A stretch of 64,000 nt of DNA, taken from assembly GCA_002701365.1 (NCBI GenBank), contig NZUK01000012.1, positions 42,721-106,720 of the forward strand, in the 5' to 3' direction. This DNA comes from Flavobacteriales bacterium (GTDB lineage Bacteria; Bacteroidota; Bacteroidia; Flavobacteriales; TMED113). This document shows positions 9,392-17,411 of the stretch, piece after piece. The position numbers and the translations under genes are program-made. A model generated the notes under the pieces. It saw only the letters and a list, made by a program, of their open reading frames with translations. It did not search any database and was not told the origin of the DNA. The first letter of the stretch is position 1, and each line of letters starts with the position of its first letter.

Positions 9392-10849
9392 TTATCTACT
9401 ATAATTCGGAGCCTCCTTTGTAATCGTTACATTATGAGGATGACTTTCACTCATACCTGAATGAGTAATTTTTGTAAATTTAGCGTTCCTTAGTTTAATT
9501 AAATTTTTAGCACCACAATAGCCCATTCCGGATTTTAAACCACCTATATGTTGGAACAAAACTTCCGATAATTTTCCCTTATACGGAACTCTACCAACTA
9601 TACCTTCAGGAATGAGTTTATTTTTTTTATTATTTTTTTGAAAATATCTATCTGCCGAACCACTCTGCATAGCATCAAGAGAGCCCATCCCCCTGTATGT
9701 CTTAAATTTTCTACCCTGATAGATAATAGTTTCACCTGGTGATTCCTCTAATCCGGCCAAAAGAGACCCCAACATAACAGATGAAGCTCCCGCAGCTAAA
9801 GCTTTCACAATATCTCCTGAAAAACGGATCCCACCATCAGCAATAACAGGTGTCTCTGATTTATGTGCAATTTTACAAACTTCATAAATTGCACTTAGCT
9901 GAGGAACACCTACACCTGCAATAATACGTGTAGTACAAATTGAACCTGGACCAATACCCACTTTTATTGCATCAGCGCCATTTTTAATTAATAATTTTGC
10001 AGCTGATGGTGTTGCAATATTCCCAACAACACAATCTGTTTTAGGAAACTTAGATTTAATTGCTCTAAGTGTTTCAACAACTAATTTACTATGTGCATGA
10101 GCCGTATCTATAACTAATGCATCAACTCCCTCTGAAACTAATTTTTCAGAACGATTAATTGCATTATCACCAACACCAACTGCAGCTGCCACCCTTAATC
10201 TTCCTAAAGCATCTTTACAAGCCTTTGGTTGTTCTTTGACTTTTATGATATCTCGATAAGTTATCAATCCTAAAAGATTGTTTTCAGAGTCAACAACAGG
10301 TAATTTTTCAATACGATTTTTTTGCAATATATCCTCAGCATCCTTTAAGGAAGTAGACTTGCCTGTTGTAATTATATTAGCTGAAGTCATTAGTTTACTA
10401 ACTGAAAGATTTAAGTTCTTAGCAAACCTCAAATCTCTACTAGTTATAATTCCTACTAATTTTCTGCCATTTAAAATCGGAATACCACCGATATTATTGT
10501 CATGCATTATTTTTTTAGCTTCAGAAGCATTTGCAGTATCAGGCAAAGTGATAGGATTCATAATAATTCCACTTTCGGAACGCTTAACTGCATTTACTTG
10601 TTTCGCTTGATCTTCAACACTCATGTTTTTGTGAATTACTGAGAGACCTCCTTCCCTGGCTAAGCTAATGGCCATTTGTGATTCTGATATAGTGTCCATG
10701 GCAGCTGAAACAATAGGAATACTTAAAGGAATATTTTTTGAAAACAAAGTAACTATAGATGCATCAGATGGTAAAAATTTTGAATAAGCAGGTACTAATA
10801 AAACATCATCAAACGTAAATCCATCTGTAAAAACATTGTCAAAATTCAT
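9392..10849 (-). CDS. guaB: Inosine-5'-monophosphate dehydrogenase
   Basis: NAD-dependent oxidation of IMP to XMP, the committed step of GMP synthesis. It has the usual TIM-barrel enzyme with an inserted pair of CBS domains at about residues 95-205; the catalytic cysteine is Cys305 in GPGSICTTR, and the flap region includes YRGMGSL. Length 485 aa matches the family. It is preceded by a -7 box at 10873-10880 and heads the run that continues into the periplasmic chaperone genes. Confidence 0.97.
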   Translation of the reverse strand: MNFDNVFTDGFTFDDVLLVPAYSKFLPSDASIVTLFSKNIPLSIPIVSAAMDTISESQMAISLAREGGLSVIHKNMSVEDQAKQVNAVKRSESGIIMNPITLPDTANASEAKKIMHDNNIGGIPILNGRKLVGIITSRDLRFAKNLNLSVSKLMTSANIITTGKSTSLKDAEDILQKNRIEKLPVVDSENNLLGLITYRDIIKVKEQPKACKDALGRLRVAAAVGVGDNAINRSEKLVSEGVDALVIDTAHAHSKLVVETLRAIKSKFPKTDCVVGNIATPSAAKLLIKNGADAIKVGIGPGSICTTRIIAGVGVPQLSAIYEVCKIAHKSETPVIADGGIRFSGDIVKALAAGASSVMLGSLLAGLEESPGETIIYQGRKFKTYRGMGSLDAMQSGSADRYFQKNNKKNKLIPEGIVGRVPYKGKLSEVLFQHIGGLKSGMGYCGAKNLIKLRNAKFTKITHSGMSESHPHNVTITKEAPNYSR

Positions 10850-10872
10850 AAATACTCTTTAAAAAATGATTG

Positions 10873-10880
10873 CAAATTTA
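10873..10880 (-). promoter_or_regulatory. Bacteroidota -7 promoter box upstream of guaB
   Basis: The minus strand reads TAAATTTG, a perfect TAnnTTTG. With a start about 5 nt downstream (spacing as at the SRP RNA gene in this window) the leader would be about 18 nt. The upstream gene ends at 10915, so this can drive guaB independently. Confidence 0.6.
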
Positions 10881-10914
10881 ATAAAAATTAGACAAATAAT
10901 GCGATTTACATTAA

Positions 10915-11856
10915 TCAGAAACTGAAATTATTTTTTTTTGCAGCATTAAATTCTGTTAATATATCATTAACAATCTCTTTTGCAGGCTGAATCTTATATA
11001 ATAATGCTGATACTTGACCAATCTCTAATTCACCATCATTTAATTCGCCTAAAAACATACCTTTTTTTGCTCTACCTCTTCCTAGCAATTGTTTCAAATC
11101 ATCAGCATTAGCATCATTTGCATACGCATCTTCTATTTGAGAATAAAATTTGTTTTTGATTAATCTGACAGGTGTTAGTTCTTTTAAGGTCAAAGCCGTA
11201 TCACCATCATTTAATTCGGTAATTTTGTTTTTAAATCTTATATGCGCAGAACTTTCTTCAGATACAACAAAACGAGAACCAATTTGAACAGCGTCAGCGC
11301 CTAAAATCATAGCAGCTAACATCGATTTTCCAGAATAAATCCCCCCAGCAGCAATTAATGGAATATTAATATGCTCCTTAATCAATGGAATTAAACAAAA
11401 AGTGGTTGTTTCCTCCCTACCATTATGACCACCCGCCTCAAATCCTTCACAAACTAATGCATCTACTCCTGCTTCAATAGCTTTATTTGCAAATTTTAAA
11501 TTTGAAATAACATGTACAACAATAATAGAGTTCTTTTTTAATTTTTCAGTCCAGTGAAAAGGATTCCCCGCAGATGTAAATACAATCGGAACTTTTTCCT
11601 CTATAATAATATTAATATGCTCCTCAGCAAAAGGAAATAACAAGGGTACATTAACTGCAAAATTACACTTAGTATTTATCCGACATTTTTGAATATGTTC
11701 TCTCAAAACTTCTGGACGCATCGATCCAGAACCTATAATTCCTAACCCACCAGCATTACTTACAGCTGATGCCAAACGCCAACCACTACACCAAACCATA
11801 CCTGCTTGTATAATTGGATACTTAATGCTAAATAATGATGAAATTCTATTAATCAT
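10915..11856 (-). CDS. Nitronate monooxygenase / FabK-like FMN enzyme
   Basis: FMN-binding TIM-barrel protein of the 2-nitropropane dioxygenase family (313 aa). Visible family features are the N-terminal YPIIQAGMVW, ALVCEGFEAGGHNG, PLIAAGGIYSG and GADAVQIGSRFV (phosphate binding). The family includes nitronate monooxygenases and FabK enoyl-ACP reductases, and the sequence alone does not settle which this is. Its ATG overlaps the stop codon of the upstream subtilase gene (ATGA), making it the last gene of the run starting at the DUF4199 gene. Confidence 0.85.
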   Translation of the reverse strand: MINRISSLFSIKYPIIQAGMVWCSGWRLASAVSNAGGLGIIGSGSMRPEVLREHIQKCRINTKCNFAVNVPLLFPFAEEHINIIIEEKVPIVFTSAGNPFHWTEKLKKNSIIVVHVISNLKFANKAIEAGVDALVCEGFEAGGHNGREETTTFCLIPLIKEHINIPLIAAGGIYSGKSMLAAMILGADAVQIGSRFVVSEESSAHIRFKNKITELNDGDTALTLKELTPVRLIKNKFYSQIEDAYANDANADDLKQLLGRGRAKKGMFLGELNDGELEIGQVSALLYKIQPAKEIVNDILTEFNAAKKNNFSF

Positions 11857-13457
11857 TTTATTTTTAAAATAGGATGTATATCTGAAGTTTCTCTTATTTT
11901 TAAAAAATACATACCTGGAGAATGATTAGATAAACTATGAATAGTCACATATGTTTCATTTGTTGTTTGAGAATAAACTAAAATTCCAAATATATTAAAA
12001 ATATCAAATGTAAATTCTACACTATTAGCATTTTGAATACTAAATTGATCTTTGAAAGGATTGGGATATAATTTAATATCGAATAGAGATAGGTCATTAT
12101 CAAACAGGATCGCATTTTGATATGCTTGATAGAAATCTGGAATCCCATAACCTAAAGAATCATTTGGGTTTTGAAACAAGTGTGCGGACATCTGAATCAT
12201 TTCAATAATATCCATATTACTTACATCATTATTAATTATTTTTTGAGATTCCCATAAACAAGCTGCTAATCCAGCTACAATTGGAGAGGAAAAAGATGTG
12301 CCATTAGCTAGCCTAATAGTTGAATCCAAATCAGCTACAACTGATAATACTCCTTGAGCGCAAACATTAGGCTTTATTCTTCCATCATAAGACGGTCCTC
12401 TTGAACTAAAAGATGCAATCTGTCCATTATTATTAACTGCACCAACAGCTAAAACACTATCACCATCTGCCGGAGCACCTATATAGTACCAATCTCCTGA
12501 ACCACTATTGCCAGCACTATTTACGACGAGTATACCTCTAGAAGCTGCTAAATCTGCTGCATTAGTAATAATTGTAGAATTTCCATCCATATCATTATAA
12601 GAGTGGCTATTATCCAAATCATCATATAAAATTGTATATCCAAGTGATGAATTTATAATATCCACACCTGCAGAGTCTGCAAATTCTGCTGCAGCTGCCC
12701 AATTATCTTCTTCAACTAATGTTTCAGAATCTGAGTCTTCTGTTCTAAATAACATATATTGTGCTTGAGGCGCAGTACCTATTAAACTGTCAGGCATATA
12801 CCCACCTATTGTAGACAGGACCATGGTGCCATGTGAGCTCCCTTTAAATACATTATTATCTTTATCTACAAAATCATAAGAATCTAATATTTGATTATTA
12901 GTCCAAAGATTTTCAAAAATAGGCAATGATTCAACATCTATAAAACCTGCATCAAAAACTGCAATTATTATATCATTGCCTAAAAAACCTTCGTTATGTA
13001 AGTCAATACCACCCAACATTTCAATTTGATTATATGAACTTCCATACAATAATGAAGATGACAAGCGAGTATTATAATAATCAGGATTATGTTCTTTATA
13101 AAGATTTATTTCTGTCTGTTTGACCATTTTACGCACAGGATAAATGTCTTTCACAAAAGACAAATTGGATATATAGTCTAATACTTCTATTGAATTAATT
13201 TTAACAGACACCGCGTTCAACCATCGTGATGTATTTCTAATAGATAAATTATATTGTTTTAAAACGCTAATGTATTCCTCACAAACCGACAAATCATGAA
13301 AGTCAATTTCAATACCCTGTTTAATTCGTCTTTCAAGTGCACGATCACTCAATTCCACAACTTGATCACATGCCTTATCGTTAAACATGATCCACCAGTT
13401 ACTAGATTGAGAAAAAACAAAAGAGTTAATGCAAAAAAACCAAAAAAGACACCTCAT
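11853..13457 (-). CDS. Secreted S8 (subtilisin-like) serine protease with T9SS C-terminal domain
   Basis: Exported subtilase of 534 aa. After a signal peptide (to about SFVFSQ) and a propeptide-like region, the triad is complete: Asp169 in AVFDAGFID, His209 in SSHGTMV, Ser388 in GTSFSSP, with oxyanion Asn in NSAGNSG near 317. The last 75 residues are a canonical type A T9SS sorting domain: LYPNPFKDQFSI, an IFNIFG segment and GMYFLKI, so it is probably secreted through the outer membrane. It lies 21 nt after the MORN-like gene and overlaps the next gene by 4 nt. Confidence 0.93.
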   Translation of the reverse strand: MRCLFWFFCINSFVFSQSSNWWIMFNDKACDQVVELSDRALERRIKQGIEIDFHDLSVCEEYISVLKQYNLSIRNTSRWLNAVSVKINSIEVLDYISNLSFVKDIYPVRKMVKQTEINLYKEHNPDYYNTRLSSSLLYGSSYNQIEMLGGIDLHNEGFLGNDIIIAVFDAGFIDVESLPIFENLWTNNQILDSYDFVDKDNNVFKGSSHGTMVLSTIGGYMPDSLIGTAPQAQYMLFRTEDSDSETLVEEDNWAAAAEFADSAGVDIINSSLGYTILYDDLDNSHSYNDMDGNSTIITNAADLAASRGILVVNSAGNSGSGDWYYIGAPADGDSVLAVGAVNNNGQIASFSSRGPSYDGRIKPNVCAQGVLSVVADLDSTIRLANGTSFSSPIVAGLAACLWESQKIINNDVSNMDIIEMIQMSAHLFQNPNDSLGYGIPDFYQAYQNAILFDNDLSLFDIKLYPNPFKDQFSIQNANSVEFTFDIFNIFGILVYSQTTNETYVTIHSLSNHSPGMYFLKIRETSDIHPILKIK

Positions 13458-13478
13458 AATTCACAAAACTAAGCATTA

Positions 13479-14138
13479 TTAATCTAAAGTACTATAATCT
13501 ACTACTTTTAAAGTATCGCCTAATTCATTGAAAAATATCCATACTGAATCTTTCACACCCTTTGTATATTTTCCCGTCGACTCCAACTGGTTACTTTTAT
13601 CATAATAATATTCGGAAATACCATTTAACTGATTATTGAAATAAATGCACCGAACGCTAACAAAACCTGACTTGTAAAATATCTCCGACAAACCATTTTT
13701 TAAATTATTACTATAATGATATTTTTCAGAAACATAGCCATTGTCATAATAATACAGAGACTGACCATTTAAAACGCCACCAACATAAGACTCTTTAGAA
13801 ACTATAGAACCAGAATTGGAATACTGAGTCCAAAGACCATCTTTTTTCTTATTTAAATAAATACCTTTTGAATTAATTAAACCAGATGAAGAATAGATGG
13901 TAGCATGACTTTTAATCCCTGGCTCTACATAATCTAAATTAACAACAAGGTTACCGTCGTAATCATAGTACTTAAAAACACCAAACTCAATGCCGTTTTT
14001 AAACTGCCCGTTATACTTTATCTGACCATTTTCATGAAGCCCAAACCATTGGCCATCTCTAAGACCATTCGCATCAAAAGAATTTTGAGACCATGACAAA
14101 AGAAAAGGAAAAAGCGCAATAAAAAACAATCTAATCAT
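13479..14138 (-). CDS. Exported MORN/YwqK-type repeat protein
   Basis: Signal peptide (MIRLFFIALFPFLLSWSQ) followed by repeated motifs of the type G-x-W-x-x-Y-x-x-G-x-(I/L)-x-x-x-x-x-Y-x-x-G, e.g. DGQWFGLHENGQIKYNGQF, DGLWTQYSNSGSIVSKESY and NGLSEIFYKSGFVSVRCIY. These are the MORN_2 repeats found in proteins annotated as YwqK-family antitoxins; that name carries no real function. The frame is open further upstream, but that part is a shadow of the glycosyltransferase gene, so I chose the ATG at 14138, which overlaps its stop by 8 nt. Confidence 0.85.
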   Translation of the reverse strand: MIRLFFIALFPFLLSWSQNSFDANGLRDGQWFGLHENGQIKYNGQFKNGIEFGVFKYYDYDGNLVVNLDYVEPGIKSHATIYSSSGLINSKGIYLNKKKDGLWTQYSNSGSIVSKESYVGGVLNGQSLYYYDNGYVSEKYHYSNNLKNGLSEIFYKSGFVSVRCIYFNNQLNGISEYYYDKSNQLESTGKYTKGVKDSVWIFFNELGDTLKVVDYSTLD

Positions 14139-15312
14139 TTTGAAAATTGCTATATAAATTATCAAACTTATTTGCCAAACCTTTCCAACTAAATTCAGTT
14201 TTTTTAATCTCAATATTTTTTGAAAAACAACCTTCTCTATTGTTGGCAAAATAGTCCTCCAATGCAGAAGCAATTTTCTCCTTATCTGGATCAACCAAAT
14301 ATCCGTCAAAATTATGTGTAACGTACTCCGACAAACCACCAACATTAGTTAATAAAACAGGCTTATTAAAATTCAAAGCAACCATAGAAACGCCACTTTG
14401 AGTAGCTGAAAGATATGGCTGTACCACAATATCAGCGGCGCAAAAATAATTTTTCACATCTTCATTGGGAATATAATTATCATGTAAAATTATCTTATTT
14501 TCAATTCCTAAAAATTTAATTTTTTCTAAATATTTAGATTTTTTTTCATAAAATTCACCCGCAATTATTAAATAAATATTTAATTTTTTTATTTTTTCTA
14601 ACGCCATTACTTCTAACAACAATTCCAATCCCTTATACTTCCGAATTAAACCAAAGAATAAAATATATTTATTATTAACCTGAGTATTATCTTTCGTTAA
14701 ACCAATATTTTTTTGAGCTATTTTTTTTGCCACAGTATTTCCAAAAACACTATAAATTGGATGAGGAGAAAATTTAACTTTTTTACTGGACAGATCTCGA
14801 AAATTTAATAAATCTTTTTTAACAGATTTAGACATAACCATATATGTATCACATGATTTTAAAAAAAAATTAGTTAATATATTTTGAAATGGCATAGGAT
14901 CATGTGGATAAATATTGTCGACCCAAGCAATTATGAAAATAGATTTGTGTCGCAAAAGCCTTGCTATCAAGGCTAAACATATAGCAAAATACGGATGCCA
15001 ATATCGAATTATGACATAGTGTGGCTTTATTTTTAACACTTTTCGAACAGTATTAAACCAAGAAAGAGGATTTAATGTATTAATTAAATTTAAGTTAGTA
15101 TGAGTAGAACTCTCTGACAAACCTACAGTCTGTTTTTTACCAGGAAATAAAATACTAGGGTATTGTAAACTGTATGATATAATTTGACACGTTTTCTCTT
15201 CTTGATTAAAAGATTTACATAAAGACTCATTACTTTCTGAGATACCGCCCCTAAGAGGATAACCAGGGCCAATTATAATCCTATTCAAACAATTAAAATC
15301 CTGCTTTTTCAC
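14131..15312 (-). CDS. Glycosyltransferase, GT4 family (GT-B fold)
   Basis: Retaining glycosyltransferase of 393 aa. N-terminal GPGYPLRGGISE matches the glycine-rich acceptor-side loop; the C-terminal half has YILFFGLIRKYKGLELLLEV, ADIVVQPYLSATQSGVSMVAL (the E-x7-E region, partly degenerate) and KPVLLTNVGGLSEYV, the usual sugar-nucleotide binding elements. Substrate is unknown. It overlaps the GT2 gene by 20 nt, so both probably act on the same surface glycan or lipid. Confidence 0.88.
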   Translation of the reverse strand: MKKQDFNCLNRIIIGPGYPLRGGISESNESLCKSFNQEEKTCQIISYSLQYPSILFPGKKQTVGLSESSTHTNLNLINTLNPLSWFNTVRKVLKIKPHYVIIRYWHPYFAICLALIARLLRHKSIFIIAWVDNIYPHDPMPFQNILTNFFLKSCDTYMVMSKSVKKDLLNFRDLSSKKVKFSPHPIYSVFGNTVAKKIAQKNIGLTKDNTQVNNKYILFFGLIRKYKGLELLLEVMALEKIKKLNIYLIIAGEFYEKKSKYLEKIKFLGIENKIILHDNYIPNEDVKNYFCAADIVVQPYLSATQSGVSMVALNFNKPVLLTNVGGLSEYVTHNFDGYLVDPDKEKIASALEDYFANNREGCFSKNIEIKKTEFSWKGLANKFDNLYSNFQND

Positions 15313-16234
15313 TAATCCTATTATTATTGTTAATAGTTTTATTTCTAATAATTAATTCCCCCAAGAATCCTGATAAAAATAATTGAGACCCTATTATCAT
15401 ACATAATATCCCTAAATAAAACAATGGCCTATCTGTCATATTAAATTGTGATAGTACAAATTTTGCATATGTTAAATATATAGCAATTACAAAACCAATT
15501 ACAAAAGAAATAATACCTAAAAACCCGAATAAATGCATGGGACTTTTACCAAATCTATTTAAAAAGGAAATCGAAATTAAATCTAATAACCCATTTGAGA
15601 AACGATTCCAACCACCATATTTTGTTTCTCCATAAGTTCGTTTTCTATGATTTACGATTTTTTCGCCAATTTTATTATATCCTGAATTTTTAACTAGCAA
15701 TGGAATATAACGATGCATTTCACCTGATAATTTTATTTCTTTCAGAACAACAGAAGAATATGCTTTTAAACCACAATTAAAATCATGCAGATAAATTCCA
15801 GACATTACACGTGTAGCCCAATTATACAACTTAGTAGGAATAGTTTTAGAAACCGGGTCAAATCGTTTTTTCTTCCAGCCAGAAACTAAATGATAACCAT
15901 CATTTACAATCATAAGATATAGATCAGGTATTTCCTTAGGGTCATCTTGCAAATCTGCATCCATGGTAATAATAACATCTCCCTGAGCGTGGAAAAATCC
16001 AACATCTAACGCAGTAGACTTACCACAATTTTTATTTAATCTTAAGCCTTTTATATAAGAATTTTTATTTAATTCTTTAATAATTTTCCACGAACTATCA
16101 CGACTTCCATCATCAACAAAAATAATCTCATATGTGTAATTAAAATCTGACAATACATTAAGAATCTCTTCAGCAAGAATATTAAGAGATTCTTCTTCAT
16201 TAAATAGAGGAATTACAATAGATAAATTAATCAT
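15293..16234 (-). CDS. Membrane-anchored GT2 glycosyltransferase (dolichyl-phosphate mannose synthase/GtrB-like)
   Basis: Inverting GT-A enzyme: VIPLFNEEESL at the start, FVDDGSRDSSW, a DADLQDDPKEIP metal-binding motif, then two C-terminal membrane segments (LFGFLGIISFVIGFVIAIYL and LFYLGILCMIIGSQLFLSGF). This layout is that of polyprenyl-phosphate glycosyltransferases. I chose the ATG at 16234, directly before the conserved VIPLFNEEES, which overlaps the stop codon of the DUF4199 gene (ATGA). About 313 aa. Confidence 0.92.
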   Translation of the reverse strand: MINLSIVIPLFNEEESLNILAEEILNVLSDFNYTYEIIFVDDGSRDSSWKIIKELNKNSYIKGLRLNKNCGKSTALDVGFFHAQGDVIITMDADLQDDPKEIPDLYLMIVNDGYHLVSGWKKKRFDPVSKTIPTKLYNWATRVMSGIYLHDFNCGLKAYSSVVLKEIKLSGEMHRYIPLLVKNSGYNKIGEKIVNHRKRTYGETKYGGWNRFSNGLLDLISISFLNRFGKSPMHLFGFLGIISFVIGFVIAIYLTYAKFVLSQFNMTDRPLFYLGILCMIIGSQLFLSGFLGELIIRNKTINNNNRISEKAGF

Positions 16235-16746
16235 TTGTGTTGAATTTTCATTAGCAAAGATATAATTGCTGAATATAGTGTGCAAGGAATTAAACTAAAT
16301 ACATATGCTTGAAATTGTCCATACATCGAGAAATAATCACCTAAGTATGTTTGATAAAAATCATCAATTGACATATTACAACTAGTAAGTTGTGTACACT
16401 TAGAATACTCAAAAGAAATAAAATCGGAAATTAAATTACTGTTAAATACATTGTATAAAAAATAAAATAAAACTGAGGAAAAAAATAACGCAACACATAA
16501 AAGAAGAAAACAAATTGAAAAATAGTATTTAAAATCATATCTAGTGACATTAAATTTTACATAGGATTTTTTAACAGAGTAAAAAGCAAATGAAAATTGC
16601 GCAATTAAAAAAGACACTGAGTACAAATTTGTTGTAGGCAAAAGAAGTTTTGTGTCAATAGAATAAGCGATAATAGTTAACAAACAAAACACAATACCTA
16701 AATAACACCCTTCAATAAAAGAATAATACTGAATATCTTTTTTCAT
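16231..16746 (-). CDS. DUF4199 family membrane protein
   Basis: Integral membrane protein of 171 aa with four predicted helices (about residues 12-30, 40-58, 72-95, 145-168), resembling the Bacteroidota family DUF4199 of unknown function. In this phylum the family often precedes a GT2 enzyme of the type found next here; the 4-nt overlap implies coupled translation and a shared membrane location. Confidence 0.8.
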   Translation of the reverse strand: MKKDIQYYSFIEGCYLGIVFCLLTIIAYSIDTKLLLPTTNLYSVSFLIAQFSFAFYSVKKSYVKFNVTRYDFKYYFSICFLLLCVALFFSSVLFYFLYNVFNSNLISDFISFEYSKCTQLTSCNMSIDDFYQTYLGDYFSMYGQFQAYVFSLIPCTLYSAIISLLMKIQHK

Positions 16747-16786
16747 ATTTTTTTCACATAATATATTTTAAATTCCAAAATAACAT

Positions 16787-16794
16787 TACTTTTG
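16787..16794 (+). promoter_or_regulatory. -7 promoter box of the SRP RNA gene
   Basis: TACTTTTG, a perfect TAnnTTTG, ends 4 nt before the GGGCAAG that begins the folded SRP RNA. Because the RNA 5' end is fixed by its terminal helix, this gives an in-window calibration: transcription starts about 5 nt after the box. Confidence 0.7.
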
Positions 16795-16798
16795 TCTC

Positions 16799-16895
16799 GG
16801 GCAAGTCTTACACAACCAGCTCCCACTCAACCTCCCCAGGGTCGGAAGACAGCAAGGATACTGTGGTTGTAGCGGTGTGATGTGAGTAGCTTGCC
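16799..16895 (+). ncRNA. ffs: Signal recognition particle RNA, small bacterial type (4.5S-like)
   Basis: RNA scaffold of the signal recognition particle, binding Ffh. The apical domain is recognisable: GGTCGGAAGACAGCAAGG contains the GGAA-type tetraloop and the AGCA of the conserved asymmetric/symmetric loops. The ends pair as GGCAAG (from 16800) with CTTGCC (16890-16895), giving one long hairpin about 97 nt long, followed directly by a T run. A TAnnTTTG box lies just upstream. Confidence 0.9.
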
Positions 16896-16916
16896 TTTTT
16901 TTGTGCAAAAAAATAA

Positions 16917-16938
16917 AAGCGGGCATAACCCGCTTTTT
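16917..16938. terminator. Bidirectional intrinsic terminator between SRP RNA and DUF3276 gene
   Basis: AGCGGG-cataa-CCCGCT is a perfect 6-bp stem with flanking A run on the left and T run on the right, so it works as hairpin plus U tract for both the plus-strand SRP RNA and the minus-strand DUF3276 gene, which converge here. Confidence 0.85.
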
Positions 16939-16978
16939 ATAAAATTGTCGACATAAAATCTATGCCTATCGTTTATAT

Positions 16979-17347
16979 TTATTCAAACTTGATATCAGAA
17001 ATACTATCCGAATCATCATCCGAATCTAATGAAGAACTAGCAGTATCTTCTTGAGTTTCTGTGTTTTCTTGATTAGAAATGACTTCACGACCCTTTTTGT
17101 CAAAAATAAAATCTGACACTTCCTTAAAACTACCAGCAAATTCATCAAAATCTTCTTTGTATAAATAAATTTTATGTTTCTTGTAATGAGCAGAACCATC
17201 TTCATTACTAAATTTTTTACTTTCAGTAATTGTCATATAGTAATCTCCTGCTCTAGTAGATCGCACATCAAAAAAATATGTCCTTCTACCTGCACGAACA
17301 GACTTTGAAAAAATCTCTTCTCTATCGTAATTTTCTTTTCCTTCCAT
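16979..17347 (-). CDS. DUF3276 family protein (PUR-alpha-like nucleic acid-binding)
   Basis: Small protein of 122 aa with the Bacteroidota PUR-alpha-like fold family DUF3276: IFSKSVRAGRRTYFFDVRSTR, then DYYMTITESKK and a conserved KIYLYKEDFDEF. PUR proteins bind single-stranded DNA or RNA; a specific role here is not known. The C-terminal 30 residues are acidic and Ser-rich, probably disordered. It has its own promoter (17378-17385) and ends at a two-way terminator. Confidence 0.9.
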   Translation of the reverse strand: MEGKENYDREEIFSKSVRAGRRTYFFDVRSTRAGDYYMTITESKKFSNEDGSAHYKKHKIYLYKEDFDEFAGSFKEVSDFIFDKKGREVISNQENTETQEDTASSSLDSDDDSDSISDIKFE

Positions 17348-17377
17348 TTTATTAAGATTTAAATTAATTTATAAGAG

Positions 17378-17385
17378 CAAATCTA
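17378..17385 (-). promoter_or_regulatory. -7 promoter box upstream of the DUF3276 gene
   Basis: The minus strand reads TAGATTTG (perfect TAnnTTTG). The predicted start lies about 25 nt before the ATG at 17347. Confidence 0.6.
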
Positions 17386-17411
17386 TAAAAATATATTTAG
17401 ATTCAAAGTAT

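Noticed and set aside
13479..14138. YwqK-type repeats as evidence for a toxin-antitoxin pair
   Set aside because: The product has a signal peptide and no adjacent small toxin gene; the antitoxin label of this repeat family is not functional evidence.
14139..14345. N-terminal extension of the MORN-like protein
   Set aside because: Basic, no signal peptide, and fully inside the glycosyltransferase gene; the signal peptide begins at 14138.
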